DNA from: Aliiglaciecola sp041538045
Lineage (GTDB): Bacteria; Pseudomonadota; Gammaproteobacteria; Enterobacterales; Alteromonadaceae
Reading direction: 5' to 3'
Length of the DNA: 64,000 nt
Assembly: GCF_041538045.1 (NCBI RefSeq)
Contig: NZ_JBGOSE010000011.1
Location: 74,188 to 138,187, forward strand
Part shown: positions 9,323 to 18,930 of the stretch, piece after piece
Layout: each line of letters starts with the position of its first letter
Numbering within the stretch: position 1 is the stretch's first letter
Translations under genes and position numbers: made by a program
The notes under the pieces: generated by a model
The model's input: only the letters and a program-made list of their open reading frames with translations
Told to the model about the DNA's origin: nothing
Database searches by the model: none

Positions 9323-9997
9323 TTATAAAAAGCTGCTAATTTCTGAGAGTGCTTTTTTATTTTGTGCGTGTTTAGGCACAGTGGCAGATTCTTCAGGGTA
9401 GCCAGTTATAAGCAGCATATAAGGGCGCTCATCGTCTGGACGGTTACAAATTTTCGATAAAAAAGACATGGGTTTTGGGGTATGGGTTAGGGTCACTAAT
9501 CCGGCATGATGTAATGCGGTAATTAACATCCCCGTGGCAATGCCCACAGATTCATGTACATAGTAATTGGTGTGTTTTTCACCTGCTGAGACACCTCCTT
9601 TTTTCTGACTAAAAATGGCGATTAACCAAGGGGCATGCTCTAAATAAGGTTTTTGTGCATCTGTACCTAGAGGTTTTAGGGCATCAAGCCATTCTTCCCC
9701 AGCTCGACCTGCATAAAACCCCTGTTCATGTTGTTCGGCTTGTTCTCGAACTTGTTTTTTTACGTCTGCTGAATGAATAGCTACAAAATGCCAAGGTTGG
9801 TGGTTAGCGCCACTTGGTGCAGTGCCTGCTGCTTTTATACAATTTTCAATAATGGATTGGGGCACATCACGGTCACTAAACTGACGGACGCTATGACGGC
9901 GTTTTATATTTTCGTAGAAGTCTTCTGAGCGTTTAAGCATATCCTCTACAGAATACTCAATATAATCACTCAATGGTGTCGCAATATGTTGTTTCAT
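9323..9997 (-). CDS. Nitroreductase-family flavoprotein (iodotyrosine deiodinase/BluB-like branch)
   Basis: The 224-residue protein shows nitroreductase fold motifs: RRHSVRQFSDRDVP near residue 33, then AAGTAPSGANHQPWHF for FMN binding, and SVGIATGMLITALHHAGL in the second half. Proteins of this subgroup are FMN-dependent oxidoreductases acting on various nitro-, halogenated or quinone-like compounds. The substrate cannot be told from sequence. I place the start at ATG 9997 (MKQHIATPL), because an ATG seven codons earlier gives a poor N-terminus. It is unrelated in operon terms to the other nitroreductase at 61260. Confidence 0.82.
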   Translation of the reverse strand: MKQHIATPLSDYIEYSVEDMLKRSEDFYENIKRRHSVRQFSDRDVPQSIIENCIKAAGTAPSGANHQPWHFVAIHSADVKKQVREQAEQHEQGFYAGRAGEEWLDALKPLGTDAQKPYLEHAPWLIAIFSQKKGGVSAGEKHTNYYVHESVGIATGMLITALHHAGLVTLTHTPKPMSFLSKICNRPDDERPYMLLITGYPEESATVPKHAQNKKALSEISSFL

Positions 9998-10266
9998 CAA
10001 TATCCAATTTTTGTACAAGTGTATTTAGGCCGATTTTTCACTGATGAGTATATCGAGTTATTGATTGAGACGGCAAATTTAGCATCTGTTGCATAGAGTC
10101 AAATAATACCAAAGTTATAGCGACTAATATGACAAAGATCATTGATCTCTCGGTATTATTGCTCTAATTTGCTTTTACAATTTTTAAAGGTAAATCTTTG
10201 GCAGCCATTAAAAGTCTTGTTCTCAGGGTCTTTTATGCTGCTAATTCAGCATAAGAGGTTATAAAA

Positions 10267-11445
10267 ATGAGCAATGATCCTATTGTAATTGTATCGGCTA
10301 AACGTACTGCCATGGGCGGTTTTATGGGTAGCTTATCTGCAGTAGATTCAACTGAATTAGGTGCCGCTGCAATTAAGGCTGCTTTAGGTGATGTCGATAA
10401 AAATCTCATCAATGAAGTCATAATGGGTTGTGTGTTACCGGCAGGTTTAGGCCAAGCACCCGCTCGACAAGCGACCTTAAAAGCGGGTTTACCATTGAGT
10501 ACTGGTGCCCTAACCATCAACAAAGTGTGTGGCTCTGGCATGAAAGCCGTTATGTTAGCTAATGATCTGGTTACTTCAGGTTCGGCACAAGTGGTTATCG
10601 CCGGTGGCATGGAAAGCATGAGCAATGCCCCTTACATTTTGCCTAAAGCCCGTGCTGGTTATCGAATGGGACACGGCCAAGTGCTTGATCATATGATGTT
10701 GGATGGTCTAGAAAATGCCTATGATGGAAAGGCTATGGGTTGCTTTGCTCAAGATACAGCTGATGCAGAATCAATTACCCGCGAACAAATGGATGAATTT
10801 GCACTTTCTTCGTTAACCAAAGCATCAAAGGCCATTGAAAGTGGTGCTTTTAAAAATGAAATTACCCCTGTCACGGTAAAAACCCGTAAAGGTGACATCG
10901 TCGTAGATACCGACGAAGGTCCAGGTAATGCCATGCCGGACAAAATTCCTAAACTTCGCCCTGCATTTAAAAAAGATGGAACAGTCACTGCGGCTAATTC
11001 GAGCTCAATATCGGATGGTGCGGCGGCATTGATGATTATGACTGAATCTAAAGCGCAAGAGCTGGGTTTAGCACCTTTGGCAAAGATTGTCGGACATGCC
11101 ACTCATTCTATTAAACCTGAAGACTTTACCGTAGCGCCCGTTGGAGCCATGGAAAAGCTATTCGCTAAAACCGGTTGGACAAAAGAGGATGTTGATTTAT
11201 TTGAAATCAATGAAGCTTTTGCCATGGTGACCATGTTAGCCATTAATAAATTAGGGTTAGACAGCAACAAAGTGAATATTAACGGCGGTGCTTGTGCCCT
11301 AGGTCATCCAATTGGTGCTTCTGGCGCGCGAGTGATTGTGACTCTTCTTCATGCTCTACAAAATAAAGGTATGAAGAAAGGGATTGCCTCATTGTGTATC
11401 GGCGGCGGTGAAGCAACTGCTGTTGCAGTGGAAATGTATTCTTAA
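10267..11445 (+). CDS. atoB: Acetyl-CoA C-acetyltransferase (thiolase)
   Basis: This 392-residue biosynthetic-type thiolase condenses or cleaves acetoacetyl-CoA and acetyl-CoA. The nucleophile is C88 in KVCGSGMKAV, the His is H347 in NGGACALGHPIGASGAR, and the second Cys is C377 in CIGGGEATA. INEAFA is also present. Length and residues fit AtoB/PhaA enzymes. The start ATG follows AAGAGG about 10 bases upstream. It stands alone, and about 250 bases of AT-rich DNA before it probably carry its promoter. It could complete acetoacetate use from the HMG-CoA-lyase pathway at 52-58 kb, but that is inference. Confidence 0.93.
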   Translation: MSNDPIVIVSAKRTAMGGFMGSLSAVDSTELGAAAIKAALGDVDKNLINEVIMGCVLPAGLGQAPARQATLKAGLPLSTGALTINKVCGSGMKAVMLANDLVTSGSAQVVIAGGMESMSNAPYILPKARAGYRMGHGQVLDHMMLDGLENAYDGKAMGCFAQDTADAESITREQMDEFALSSLTKASKAIESGAFKNEITPVTVKTRKGDIVVDTDEGPGNAMPDKIPKLRPAFKKDGTVTAANSSSISDGAAALMIMTESKAQELGLAPLAKIVGHATHSIKPEDFTVAPVGAMEKLFAKTGWTKEDVDLFEINEAFAMVTMLAINKLGLDSNKVNINGGACALGHPIGASGARVIVTLLHALQNKGMKKGIASLCIGGGEATAVAVEMYS

Positions 11446-11474
11446 AATTGCGAGTTAGAACCATGATCTGATGG

Positions 11475-11723
11475 CCACGGGCTAAAGCCCGTGCTACAGG
11501 ATGTGTAGGCGGGTGTTTGAACCCGCTAATCCATGGCCTAAAGGCCATGCTACAGGATGTGTAGGCGGGTGTTTGAACCCGCTAATCCATGGCCTAAAGG
11601 CCATGCTACAGGATGTGTTGGCGGGTGTTTGAACCCGCTAATCCATGGCCTAAAGGCCATGCTACAGGATGTGTTGGCGGGTGTTTAAACCCGCTAATCC
11701 ATGGCCTAAAGGCCATGCTACAT
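11475..11723. repeat. REP/BIME array, four and a half units of 56 bp
   Basis: Units start at 11475, 11531, 11587, 11643 and 11699, exactly 56 bases apart, and the last is partial. Each unit contains two palindromes. One has its GTAG head on the minus strand (GGCCTAAAGGCC core), the other on the plus strand (GTAG GCGGG TGTTTGAA CCCGC). The heads face each other across 7 bases. This is the organisation of REP pairs (BIMEs) moved by RAYT transposases. The first unit differs in its stem (GGGCTAAAGCCC). No RAYT gene is in the window. Confidence 0.85.
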
Positions 11724-11844
11724 ATATTTTTCGGGTATTTTATTTCTAAAATTTCAATTGCACTTCATTTTATTATATTCTGTTCACCTATTACCTTTGA
11801 TTGAAACAACGTTGTAAATAGCGAAAGTCGCAGGGAATGTGCGA
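11724..11844. other. Intergenic leader upstream of the solute-binding gene
   Basis: An AT-rich stretch after the REP array. It probably contains the promoter of the following gene, though no site is clear enough to mark. Confidence 0.4.
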
Positions 11845-12657
11845 ATGGGTAGATATATTGTTGTTGGTTTAATCACTATTTTTTTATCAGCTTATTCAAG
11901 TTTTGGAATTGGGCAACAAGCTAATTTGCCGTCACAATTGAATAAAAAAATAGCATTAACCACGGGGTCTAACTATTACCCTTATGTTGATCCTAAGGCA
12001 ATGAATAACGGCTGGTCGGTATCAATAGTCGAAGCTGTATTTCAACAAATGGGTAAACAGGTTGATATTGATATACTGCCATGGCAAAGAGGTTATAAAT
12101 GGACGGCTGACGGGCATTATGCTGGAACATTTCCATATGTATATACTGAACAGCGCGCAGAGTCCTTTATCTATTCAAATCCTATTAATCTAATCCCTGT
12201 AAGAATATATACCAACAAAAATAAGGTTGTTAAGTCGTTAACTGAACTACAAGAAGCCCGCTTATGTTTGCCATATGGCTACAGTTTGAGTCGCGAACAA
12301 CGAGAGCTAATTGAAAAGTATCAGTTGGTTATTCACAATGCGACAAATGCCGGGGGATGTGTACTGCAAGTCGCAAAAGGCTGGAGTGATTTGGGTTTTA
12401 TTAATGGTTACTTGGAAAGTGAAAAAAACACCGAGCTGTTTGAAAGCCTAAGAAAAGTCAATATATTACAAATCCCGGTGGCTAATGTCCCTTTATTTTA
12501 TATTGTTTCTCGTCAGTTAAAAAATGCACAGCAGCAGATCGATCAATTCAATGAAGCCTTAGAACAAATTGAACAGTCGGGGATCAGGTGGGAAATAGAT
12601 CAAAGGTTTGAAACATTTCTAAGTGCCCCAGAGTCTATTATTGGTTCAGGCTATTAA
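11845..12657 (+). CDS. Periplasmic solute-binding protein-like (SBP family 3)
   Basis: The 270-residue protein has a signal peptide (about 1-24) and a single periplasmic binding-protein-3-like fold: KIALTTGSNYYPYVD at the start of the mature part, GWSVSIVEAVFQQMG, PWQRGYKW and a C-terminal helix pair. Many Alteromonadales carry such orphan proteins without ABC permeases, and none is present here. It could sense or bind an amino-acid-like ligand. I chose ATG 11845 rather than GTG 11839 because AGGGA at 11832-11836 is 8 bases before the ATG but only 2 before the GTG. Confidence 0.75.
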   Translation: MGRYIVVGLITIFLSAYSSFGIGQQANLPSQLNKKIALTTGSNYYPYVDPKAMNNGWSVSIVEAVFQQMGKQVDIDILPWQRGYKWTADGHYAGTFPYVYTEQRAESFIYSNPINLIPVRIYTNKNKVVKSLTELQEARLCLPYGYSLSREQRELIEKYQLVIHNATNAGGCVLQVAKGWSDLGFINGYLESEKNTELFESLRKVNILQIPVANVPLFYIVSRQLKNAQQQIDQFNEALEQIEQSGIRWEIDQRFETFLSAPESIIGSGY

Positions 12658-12822
12658 CTAAGCTTTTATTTTTTCCTCAACAAATAGACAACGAGCTTGA
12701 GCGTATTATAACCGCTAGTTTCGTGCTTATTTATTTCTTAGTTTTGCCAGTTTTATATGGGTAGATGCTCATCAAGGTAGGTAAGCAAAAGCCTTGGAAG
12801 ATAATTTTAATCTTTTCCCTCA

Positions 12823-13050
12823 GTGCCGCGATTGCTAGGTTCAGCTTTGCATCTTGTTTTTATGCTCATTGGTTTATTTCTAGGCAGAGGTAAAAGGGCT
12901 AATGTTCTGCTCAGCTTAGATCGAGATATCAGTTGTTTTTCGATGATGGGGATGCTCAACGAGCCCTTTGATAAAGTCTACTTAGCGGTGGAGGATTGCC
13001 AAGCTTTAGCCACTCAGCTACAAGGCAAATTGAAAGCTCAGGGACAGTAA
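12823..13050 (+). CDS. Possible small protein with N-terminal hydrophobic segment
   Basis: A 75-codon ORF starting at GTG. A hydrophobic stretch (about residues 4-21) is followed by a soluble part ending DKVYLAVEDCQALATQLQ, which has coding-like composition. There is no good ribosome site and no recognised family. It could be a real small gene, the remnant of a longer one, or chance. The flanking sequences at 12658-12822 and 13051-13192 show nothing recognisable. Confidence 0.35.
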   Translation: MPRLLGSALHLVFMLIGLFLGRGKRANVLLSLDRDISCFSMMGMLNEPFDKVYLAVEDCQALATQLQGKLKAQGQ

Positions 13051-13192
13051 TAATCGAACCGCATATTTTACTAACCTGAAACCCTAGGTGGGAAGTCAAT
13101 TCCACTGTTTTTAAAGGCATTTGGACTGAATTATCATTACAACTCAGGCTAGTTTGAGTAGGATAAACAAAACTTCAATTAAATGAGTGCCC

Positions 13193-14947
13193 ATGTCGTC
13201 TGAAAAAATCGAAACTCGCCAGTTAATTCACTGGATTTTTAGTCAACTCAAACCCTACCGTCGAAAAGTGGTGTTGGCGATTTTGGCGTTAGTGATAGGC
13301 GCAGTGTCTTGGTTAATGCTGGGGCAAGGGGTAAAAGTCGTTGTAGATGAAGGCTTCCTAGCCAATAACAGTGATAAATTAAATCAAATGGTGTTTGCTG
13401 TTTTAGGCATTGCTTTGGTGGGCAGTATCGCTGCATTTTTTAGATTTTATTTAATGATATGGCTCGGTGAACGGGTTAGTGCCGATATTCGCAAGCAAGT
13501 CTATTTTCACCTTCTGAATCTATCTCCAGGTTTTTTTGAATCCACTCGCACTGGTGAAGTCATTTCCCGTTTTACCGCAGATACGACAGTACTACAAACA
13601 GTCGTAGGCATGGGGCTTTCCATGGCTTTACGTGCCTCTATTACCTTTATTGGTTCAATGTTACTGATGTTTATAACCAGTCCACTATTGACTTTATACG
13701 TTTTGATTGCGGTGCCTTTAGTGTTACTACCAATAAAATTCCTAGGAGAACGGGTGCGGATCTATGCCCGTAACAGTCAAGACCGAGTGGCCGATATGGG
13801 AGCATATGTAGACGAAAGTTTACATGAAATTCAAACCGTACAGGCGTATACCCACGAAGATATCGACCGCAGTTTATTTGGTGAACGCATTGAAGCGGTA
13901 ATGTTAGCAGCAAGTCATCGAATCAAATACCGGGCATTAATGATTTCCTTGGTGATGGGGATCAGTATCACTGCTATTACTATCGTTGCATGGTTAGGGG
14001 CAAAAGAAGTGCTCAGTGCAGGGGTTAGTGCTGGTGAACTGACTGCATTTATGTTTTATGCCGTGATGGCCGGTGGTGCCGTTGCTACTATTAGTGAAGT
14101 GATAGGAGAGATTCAAAAAGCAGCTGGGGCCAGTGAGCGTTTGTTAGAGTTGTTAAGTACCCGTCCTTTGGTTGAAGCGCCTGCGAATCCAGAGATACTG
14201 CCTGAGGTAATTAGCGGACGCTTAGATATTTTAGATGTTAATTTTGCTTACCCAACTGCGCAACAGCTGCCGGTTCTTAAACAGCTGAATTTACGCATTC
14301 AAGCGGGAGAGCGGGTAGCCTTAGTTGGCCCAAGTGGCGCTGGGAAGTCTACCTTGTTCCAACTTTTACTTAGGTTCTACGATATAAACAGTGGCAGTAT
14401 TCAAATTGACGGAATTAATAGTCAGATGTTATCACCTGACGTTTTACGTAAACAATTTGCGTTAGTGTCCCAAGAGTCCGTTATATTCGCGACCAATGCC
14501 CTAGAGAATATTCGTTACGGACGGCCTAATGCGAGTATGGAAGAGGTGATTGAGGCTGCAAAAGCGGCAAGGGCAGATAAATTCATTAGTGAGTTACAAG
14601 ACGGATATTTTACGGATTTAGGAGAAAGAGGTGTTAGATTATCAGGTGGGCAAAAACAGCGTATTGCTATTGCCAGAGCCATTCTCGCTGATCGGCCTAT
14701 ATTACTACTCGATGAAGCCACTAGTGCGTTGGACGCCAGCAACGAACAATTGGTCAAACTTGCTCTGGATAAATTAATGGATGGTAAAACGACTTTGATT
14801 ATCGCCCATCGATTATCTACAGTGGTAAATGCCGACCGGATTGTGGTCATGGATAGAGGCGAAGTGGTAGCTATAGGTAGCCATCAGGAATTGATGCAAG
14901 GTAACAGTGTTTATCGACAATTCGCTGAATTACAACTGGTTAGTTAG
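13193..14947 (+). CDS. ABC exporter, fused membrane and ATPase domains (MsbA/multidrug type)
   Basis: A 584-residue half-transporter. An ABC transmembrane type-1 domain with six spans fills roughly residues 20-310, and the ATPase fills the rest. Walker A is GPSGAGKST (about 379), the signature is LSGGQKQRIAIARAIL, Walker B is ILLLDEATSALD, and the H-loop is IIAHRLST. The protein would act as a homodimer, exporting a lipid or drug from the inner membrane. The substrate is not predictable. I prefer ATG 13193 to GTG 13187. A strong hairpin follows the stop, so it is probably a single-gene unit. Confidence 0.9.
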   Translation: MSSEKIETRQLIHWIFSQLKPYRRKVVLAILALVIGAVSWLMLGQGVKVVVDEGFLANNSDKLNQMVFAVLGIALVGSIAAFFRFYLMIWLGERVSADIRKQVYFHLLNLSPGFFESTRTGEVISRFTADTTVLQTVVGMGLSMALRASITFIGSMLLMFITSPLLTLYVLIAVPLVLLPIKFLGERVRIYARNSQDRVADMGAYVDESLHEIQTVQAYTHEDIDRSLFGERIEAVMLAASHRIKYRALMISLVMGISITAITIVAWLGAKEVLSAGVSAGELTAFMFYAVMAGGAVATISEVIGEIQKAAGASERLLELLSTRPLVEAPANPEILPEVISGRLDILDVNFAYPTAQQLPVLKQLNLRIQAGERVALVGPSGAGKSTLFQLLLRFYDINSGSIQIDGINSQMLSPDVLRKQFALVSQESVIFATNALENIRYGRPNASMEEVIEAAKAARADKFISELQDGYFTDLGERGVRLSGGQKQRIAIARAILADRPILLLDEATSALDASNEQLVKLALDKLMDGKTTLIIAHRLSTVVNADRIVVMDRGEVVAIGSHQELMQGNSVYRQFAELQLVS

Positions 14948-14984
14948 CCAATAGCTATTATTAAATGATGAGATATGAATGCAG

Positions 14985-15016
14985 TTAAAGTGAAAATACG
15001 CCAATTTTCACTTTAA
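14985..15016 (+). terminator. Terminator after the ABC exporter
   Basis: A perfect 13-bp stem (TTAAAGTGAAAAT at 14985-14997 with its complement at 15004-15016), a six-base loop, and T-rich sequence after it. It separates the exporter from the MacB-like operon. Confidence 0.65.
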
Positions 15017-15068
15017 TTTAGCCTAAGTGACTTAATCACTAGCACATTACTAGGAACCAAACTAAACA

Positions 15069-15737
15069 ATGTTGCAACTCATTGATGTTAAAAGACAGTT
15101 TCAAAACGGAGAGGAGATCGTCACCGCCCTAGATGGAGTATCCCTGACGATTAAGGAAAATGAATTTGTGGCCGTAATGGGCAGTTCAGGTTCAGGAAAA
15201 TCTACCTTAATGAATGTGCTTGGGTGTTTAGATACACCCAATCAAGGTCAATACTTACTAGCGGGACAAGACGTTGCCAAGCTCGATGATGATACATTAT
15301 CAGCTATCCGCAATAGCCACATCGGATTTATCTTTCAGACCTTTCACTTACTCCCCAAATTAGATGCCATAGGAAACGTACTCTTACCTTTGCGCTACGC
15401 TGATACCAGTGAAGAAGAAGCTATGCAACGGGCGTTATCTCTCATCGACAGAGTGGGGATAAGTCAGCGAAAACATCACAAGCCCTTTGAAATGTCTGGT
15501 GGTCAAAGACAGCGAGTAGCCATTGCCCGTGCGCTGATCAATCAGCCTAAAGTAATATTGGCTGATGAACCTACAGGAAACTTAGATAGCAAAACCTCCC
15601 TTGAAATTATGGCGTTACTGACAGAGTTACATCAAGCTGGGCAAACTATCGTGATGGTTACCCATGAAGAGGATATTGCTACTTACGCTCAACGGGTGAT
15701 CAGAATGAAAGATGGGCGGATCATTAATGAAGATTAA
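15069..15737 (+). CDS. MacB/LolD-type ABC transporter ATPase
   Basis: A 222-residue ATPase. Walker A is GSSGSGKST (38-46), the signature MSGGQRQRVAIARAL, Walker B VILADEPTGNLD, and the H-loop VTHEED. The short stand-alone form and the TGNLDS motif are typical of the ATPases that pair with FtsX-type permeases in mechanotransmission exporters (MacB, LolCDE). It opens a five-gene operon with three adaptors and the permease at 18927. The next gene overlaps its end by 11 bases. Confidence 0.9.
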   Translation: MLQLIDVKRQFQNGEEIVTALDGVSLTIKENEFVAVMGSSGSGKSTLMNVLGCLDTPNQGQYLLAGQDVAKLDDDTLSAIRNSHIGFIFQTFHLLPKLDAIGNVLLPLRYADTSEEEAMQRALSLIDRVGISQRKHHKPFEMSGGQRQRVAIARALINQPKVILADEPTGNLDSKTSLEIMALLTELHQAGQTIVMVTHEEDIATYAQRVIRMKDGRIINED

Positions 15738-16737
15738 TATGTCTGTTTTTGCTGTTAAGTTAAGCCACTTTCAACTATTTGTGGGCTTTTTTATTCTATT
15801 GTCGTTTAACCACTTTGCTCTGGCATCGGGTGAATCATTATTATTAACGGGTAAAATTAGTTCGGCCAAAAAGCAAGTTGTTACCGCACCCCGGGGACGG
15901 ACTTGGAACATCCAGATCCAATGGTTAGAAGAAGAAGGCAAGGTTGTGGAAGCCGGTGATTTGATCGCAGTGTTTGATGGTTCCTTAATTCAAAGTCAAT
16001 TGGAAGCCAATGAAGAGATACTCGAAACTGAACAGTTAGAATTGACGCAAATAAAAATGGAATTAGAGCAGGGGTATTTAGAAGCAAAAGGCGCGTTAAC
16101 GATTGCTCAAATGCGGGTGGAGCAAGCGAAAATTGAGGCCAATGTGCCAGAGTCACAAGTTAGTCAGCTAGATAAAGGTAAGTTTGAGTTAACCTTGCAA
16201 AGGACCGAGATGGAGCTTATTAAAGCTAACGAGAATCTCAAACTAGCTGAAAGTGCTTTGCAAACAGGCGTTGAAAAGCAGCGAATTCAAATACGTTTAA
16301 TCGAAGATGAAATACGCTATCAAAGCAGTCAAATGGAAAAAATGAGTGTTACTGCCAACTTTAAAGGACCGATAAGCTACGCTATTCATCCATGGACGGG
16401 GGAGAAAATGGCGGCCGGAATGAACGCTCGTGCTTCTTGGAACATTATTGATGTGCAAGCCACTGATGATTTCCAAATTGAAAGTTGGGTCCATGAAATC
16501 GATATTGAGCATGTAAAGGCTAATAAAAATGTTGAGCTAGTGTTAGATGCTTATCCCAGCAAAAAATTCAAAGGCAAGCTTACCTTCCTGTCGACTCAAA
16601 CAGAAAAGAAAGTGCAGTGGAGTAACAGCGTTTATTATCCCGTTATTTTTCAATTTGTGGATGTTCCTGACCTCACTTTGCTGCCCGGTATGAGTGTGCG
16701 TATTGACATTCCTCAACCAGCGATTGATGAGCGATAG
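15727..16737 (+). CDS. HlyD-type periplasmic adaptor (first of three)
   Basis: The 336-residue protein has an N-terminal signal or membrane segment (about 10-35), a lipoyl/barrel-sandwich half (VTAPRGRTWNIQIQWL, EAGDLIAVFDG), a long helical hairpin (about 90-205), the second half-motif and a beta-barrel (VELVLDAYPSKKFKGKL, LPGMSVRIDI). These adaptors link inner-membrane ABC permeases to outer-membrane channels. ATG 15727 is favoured over ATG 15712 because a GGCGGA ribosome site lies about 6 bases before it, giving an 11-base overlap with the ATPase gene. Confidence 0.85.
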   Translation: MKINMSVFAVKLSHFQLFVGFFILLSFNHFALASGESLLLTGKISSAKKQVVTAPRGRTWNIQIQWLEEEGKVVEAGDLIAVFDGSLIQSQLEANEEILETEQLELTQIKMELEQGYLEAKGALTIAQMRVEQAKIEANVPESQVSQLDKGKFELTLQRTEMELIKANENLKLAESALQTGVEKQRIQIRLIEDEIRYQSSQMEKMSVTANFKGPISYAIHPWTGEKMAAGMNARASWNIIDVQATDDFQIESWVHEIDIEHVKANKNVELVLDAYPSKKFKGKLTFLSTQTEKKVQWSNSVYYPVIFQFVDVPDLTLLPGMSVRIDIPQPAIDER

Positions 16738-16738
16738 T

Positions 16739-17743
16739 ATGAAAAATTCAAGTTTAATATGGTGTGTCATTTGGCTAAGCGTATATTCTTTGTGGGGGTG
16801 CTCCGAAGCCATTATTGCCGACGATGATAGTGAAGAGATCAACGAAGGGATTATTGCCCCGGCTGAGTTAGTGTCGTTGCAAGATGCGCCTGTAGGGCCT
16901 CCAAGTATTCGCCGAATGTGGCAATTTAAAATTGAATATTTAGCACCAGAAAATGCGTTGATTACAAAAGGCGAAATAGTTGTTAAGTTCGATGGGGATA
17001 AGCTAACTGAAGATTTAGTTAGTAAACAGAGTGATTTAGAGGCGGCAATAAAAGAGTCTGAGAAGCGTAAACTTAAGGAGCAAGCAACTCAAAAAGATCT
17101 CGAGTTAAACATGGCTGAAGCTAAAATGAATATGGAAATTTCTCAGCGTAAAGTGGCGATTACCGATGCATCACGTTCGGAAGTTGAACGTTTAAAACAA
17201 GTGTCAGAATATGAAATAAACCGTGTTTTATATCAACAATCTATACAGAAGTTAGCCCAGCATAAAGAGCGAATGGTGATCAATGGCGAGGTGCAAAATG
17301 GGCGAATTAAAAAATTACAGCTAAGAGTCAAAAATATTCAGGACAGCTTGGATAAGTTAATCGTAAAAGCGCCTAAAAACGGCTTAGTGGTTTATCAAGT
17401 GGATAACAACGACAACAAACCTGCCGTAGGTGAAACCGTCTATATGGGGCGGCCAATAGTAACCTTACCATCATTAGATAAACTAGCAGTGAAAGTTGAA
17501 TTTGACGAATCGGACTCATCAATTGTCAAAGTAGGACAGCAGGTAAAAGTCATTTTGGACGCCCATCCGGAAAAGCCTTTTGCTGGCACTATAACGTCCC
17601 TTGGGCAAGCCTATCGAAATCGCTCTCAACACAATCTAAAAGTGGTATTCGATGCTTGGGTTAAACTTGAAAAGCTCGATTTAGATATGATGCGGCCAGG
17701 CATGAAGGCCAATGTGCAATTGCTTATTAAGGAGCGTACATGA
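16739..17743 (+). CDS. HlyD-type adaptor lipoprotein (second of three)
   Basis: The 334-residue protein has a lipobox-like LWGC at about residues 18-21, then barrel-sandwich halves (ALITKGEIVVKFDGDKL, LIVKAPKNGLVVYQVD) around a coiled-coil hairpin (about 75-200), and a C-terminal barrel (KVILDAHPEKPFAGTI, MRPGMKANVQL). The gene starts one base after the first adaptor stops, and its stop overlaps the start of the third adaptor in an ATGA. It is clearly paralogous in design to its two neighbours but diverged in sequence. Confidence 0.83.
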   Translation: MKNSSLIWCVIWLSVYSLWGCSEAIIADDDSEEINEGIIAPAELVSLQDAPVGPPSIRRMWQFKIEYLAPENALITKGEIVVKFDGDKLTEDLVSKQSDLEAAIKESEKRKLKEQATQKDLELNMAEAKMNMEISQRKVAITDASRSEVERLKQVSEYEINRVLYQQSIQKLAQHKERMVINGEVQNGRIKKLQLRVKNIQDSLDKLIVKAPKNGLVVYQVDNNDNKPAVGETVYMGRPIVTLPSLDKLAVKVEFDESDSSIVKVGQQVKVILDAHPEKPFAGTITSLGQAYRNRSQHNLKVVFDAWVKLEKLDLDMMRPGMKANVQLLIKERT

Positions 17744-18930
17744 AGAGATTCCTATTCTGTTTTACTATGTTGAGTGTGCTGTTTTTAACAGGCTGCGAGG
17801 AGGAAGTAACGCAAATACCCACCTTCGAAGTGCATGCAAAATCCTTTGCAATTACCCTTGGTGGTTTTGGTGAAATTGAAGCCGTTCAAGCACAAAAAAT
17901 AGTCTCTCCAGGTAGGCGGCCTATGGTTCTTTCATGGTTAGCAGATGAAAATACCCAAGTGAAAAAGGGCGATATTATAGCCCGATTTGATGCAGAACAA
18001 TTATTGGTTGATAGCCAAGAAGAAGAATTACGAATGGCGTTGTTTAGTCAAGACATAATTCAAAGTGAAGCCGAACGTTATCAACAACAAAACGACATAC
18101 TCTCCGAGCAGGAATTTGTTGACTATGAATTTGATTTTGCAGATAAATTTGCCATTGATGATTTGCGTGTTTATTCCAAACTCGAAATTATAGATTCCTT
18201 TCAAAATCGTGACTTTTTAGGTGCTAAAGATGAGTTTTTAGATTGGAAAAAGGACAGTGTTGAGCAGCAAAATAACAGTAATGTTGGCGTGCTAGAAATT
18301 AAACGCAGAGGCCATGAACTTAAATATTTACGTCATCAACAAGCTTTGTCGCAGTTACAAGTTTTTGCACCTAACGATGGATTACTAACCTACGAGAGGG
18401 ATCGTATGGGGGAAAAGCCGTCAGTGGGGCAAACGGTTTTTCCTGGTCGCGCAATTGCCAAAATCCCCAATCTAAATAACATGCAAGCTCGGGTATTTGT
18501 ATTGGCTAAAGACGCTATTAGTTTAAAATCGGGCATTGCAGTGAGCGTTACTTTAGATGCCTACCCAAACAAAACCTTTATGGGCAAAGTGCAAAGTGTT
18601 TCAGGTTACCCAAGATCAATACAAAGAGGCAACCCTGTTACTTATTACGAATTGGTTATTGAGTTAACTCAACAAGATATTAGCTTAATGCAGCCAGGTC
18701 GAAAACTTAAAGCGGAAATATTGGTACAGGATGCCAAGCCTGCTTTAGTGGTGCCTTTACAAGCTATTCATCATCAACATGGTAAAAGCTATGTTTACCT
18801 CAAGTCGGGTCAGACCTTCAAACAGCGGCTTATTACCACTAAACAAAAGAATTTGTATTTTGTGGAAGTTGAAAGCGGTTTAGAAGAAGGGGATATCATC
18901 GCCTTGAGTCTACCGGAGTTGTCATCATGA
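17740..18930 (+). CDS. RND/MacA-like adaptor lipoprotein (third of three)
   Basis: This 396-residue protein has a lipoprotein signal (lipobox LTGC near residue 19), a barrel-sandwich domain (NTQVKKGDIIARFDAEQLL, LQVFAPNDGLLTY), a helical insertion, a beta-barrel (VSVTLDAYPNKTFMGKV, LMQPGRKLKAEILV) and a membrane-proximal domain (VPLQAIHHQHGKSYVYLKSG, VESGLEEGDIIAL). It is the only one of the three with the C-terminal membrane-proximal domain seen in MacA, so it is the best candidate for direct contact with the permease. ATGA overlaps join it to both neighbours. Confidence 0.85.
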   Translation: MKRFLFCFTMLSVLFLTGCEEEVTQIPTFEVHAKSFAITLGGFGEIEAVQAQKIVSPGRRPMVLSWLADENTQVKKGDIIARFDAEQLLVDSQEEELRMALFSQDIIQSEAERYQQQNDILSEQEFVDYEFDFADKFAIDDLRVYSKLEIIDSFQNRDFLGAKDEFLDWKKDSVEQQNNSNVGVLEIKRRGHELKYLRHQQALSQLQVFAPNDGLLTYERDRMGEKPSVGQTVFPGRAIAKIPNLNNMQARVFVLAKDAISLKSGIAVSVTLDAYPNKTFMGKVQSVSGYPRSIQRGNPVTYYELVIELTQQDISLMQPGRKLKAEILVQDAKPALVVPLQAIHHQHGKSYVYLKSGQTFKQRLITTKQKNLYFVEVESGLEEGDIIALSLPELSS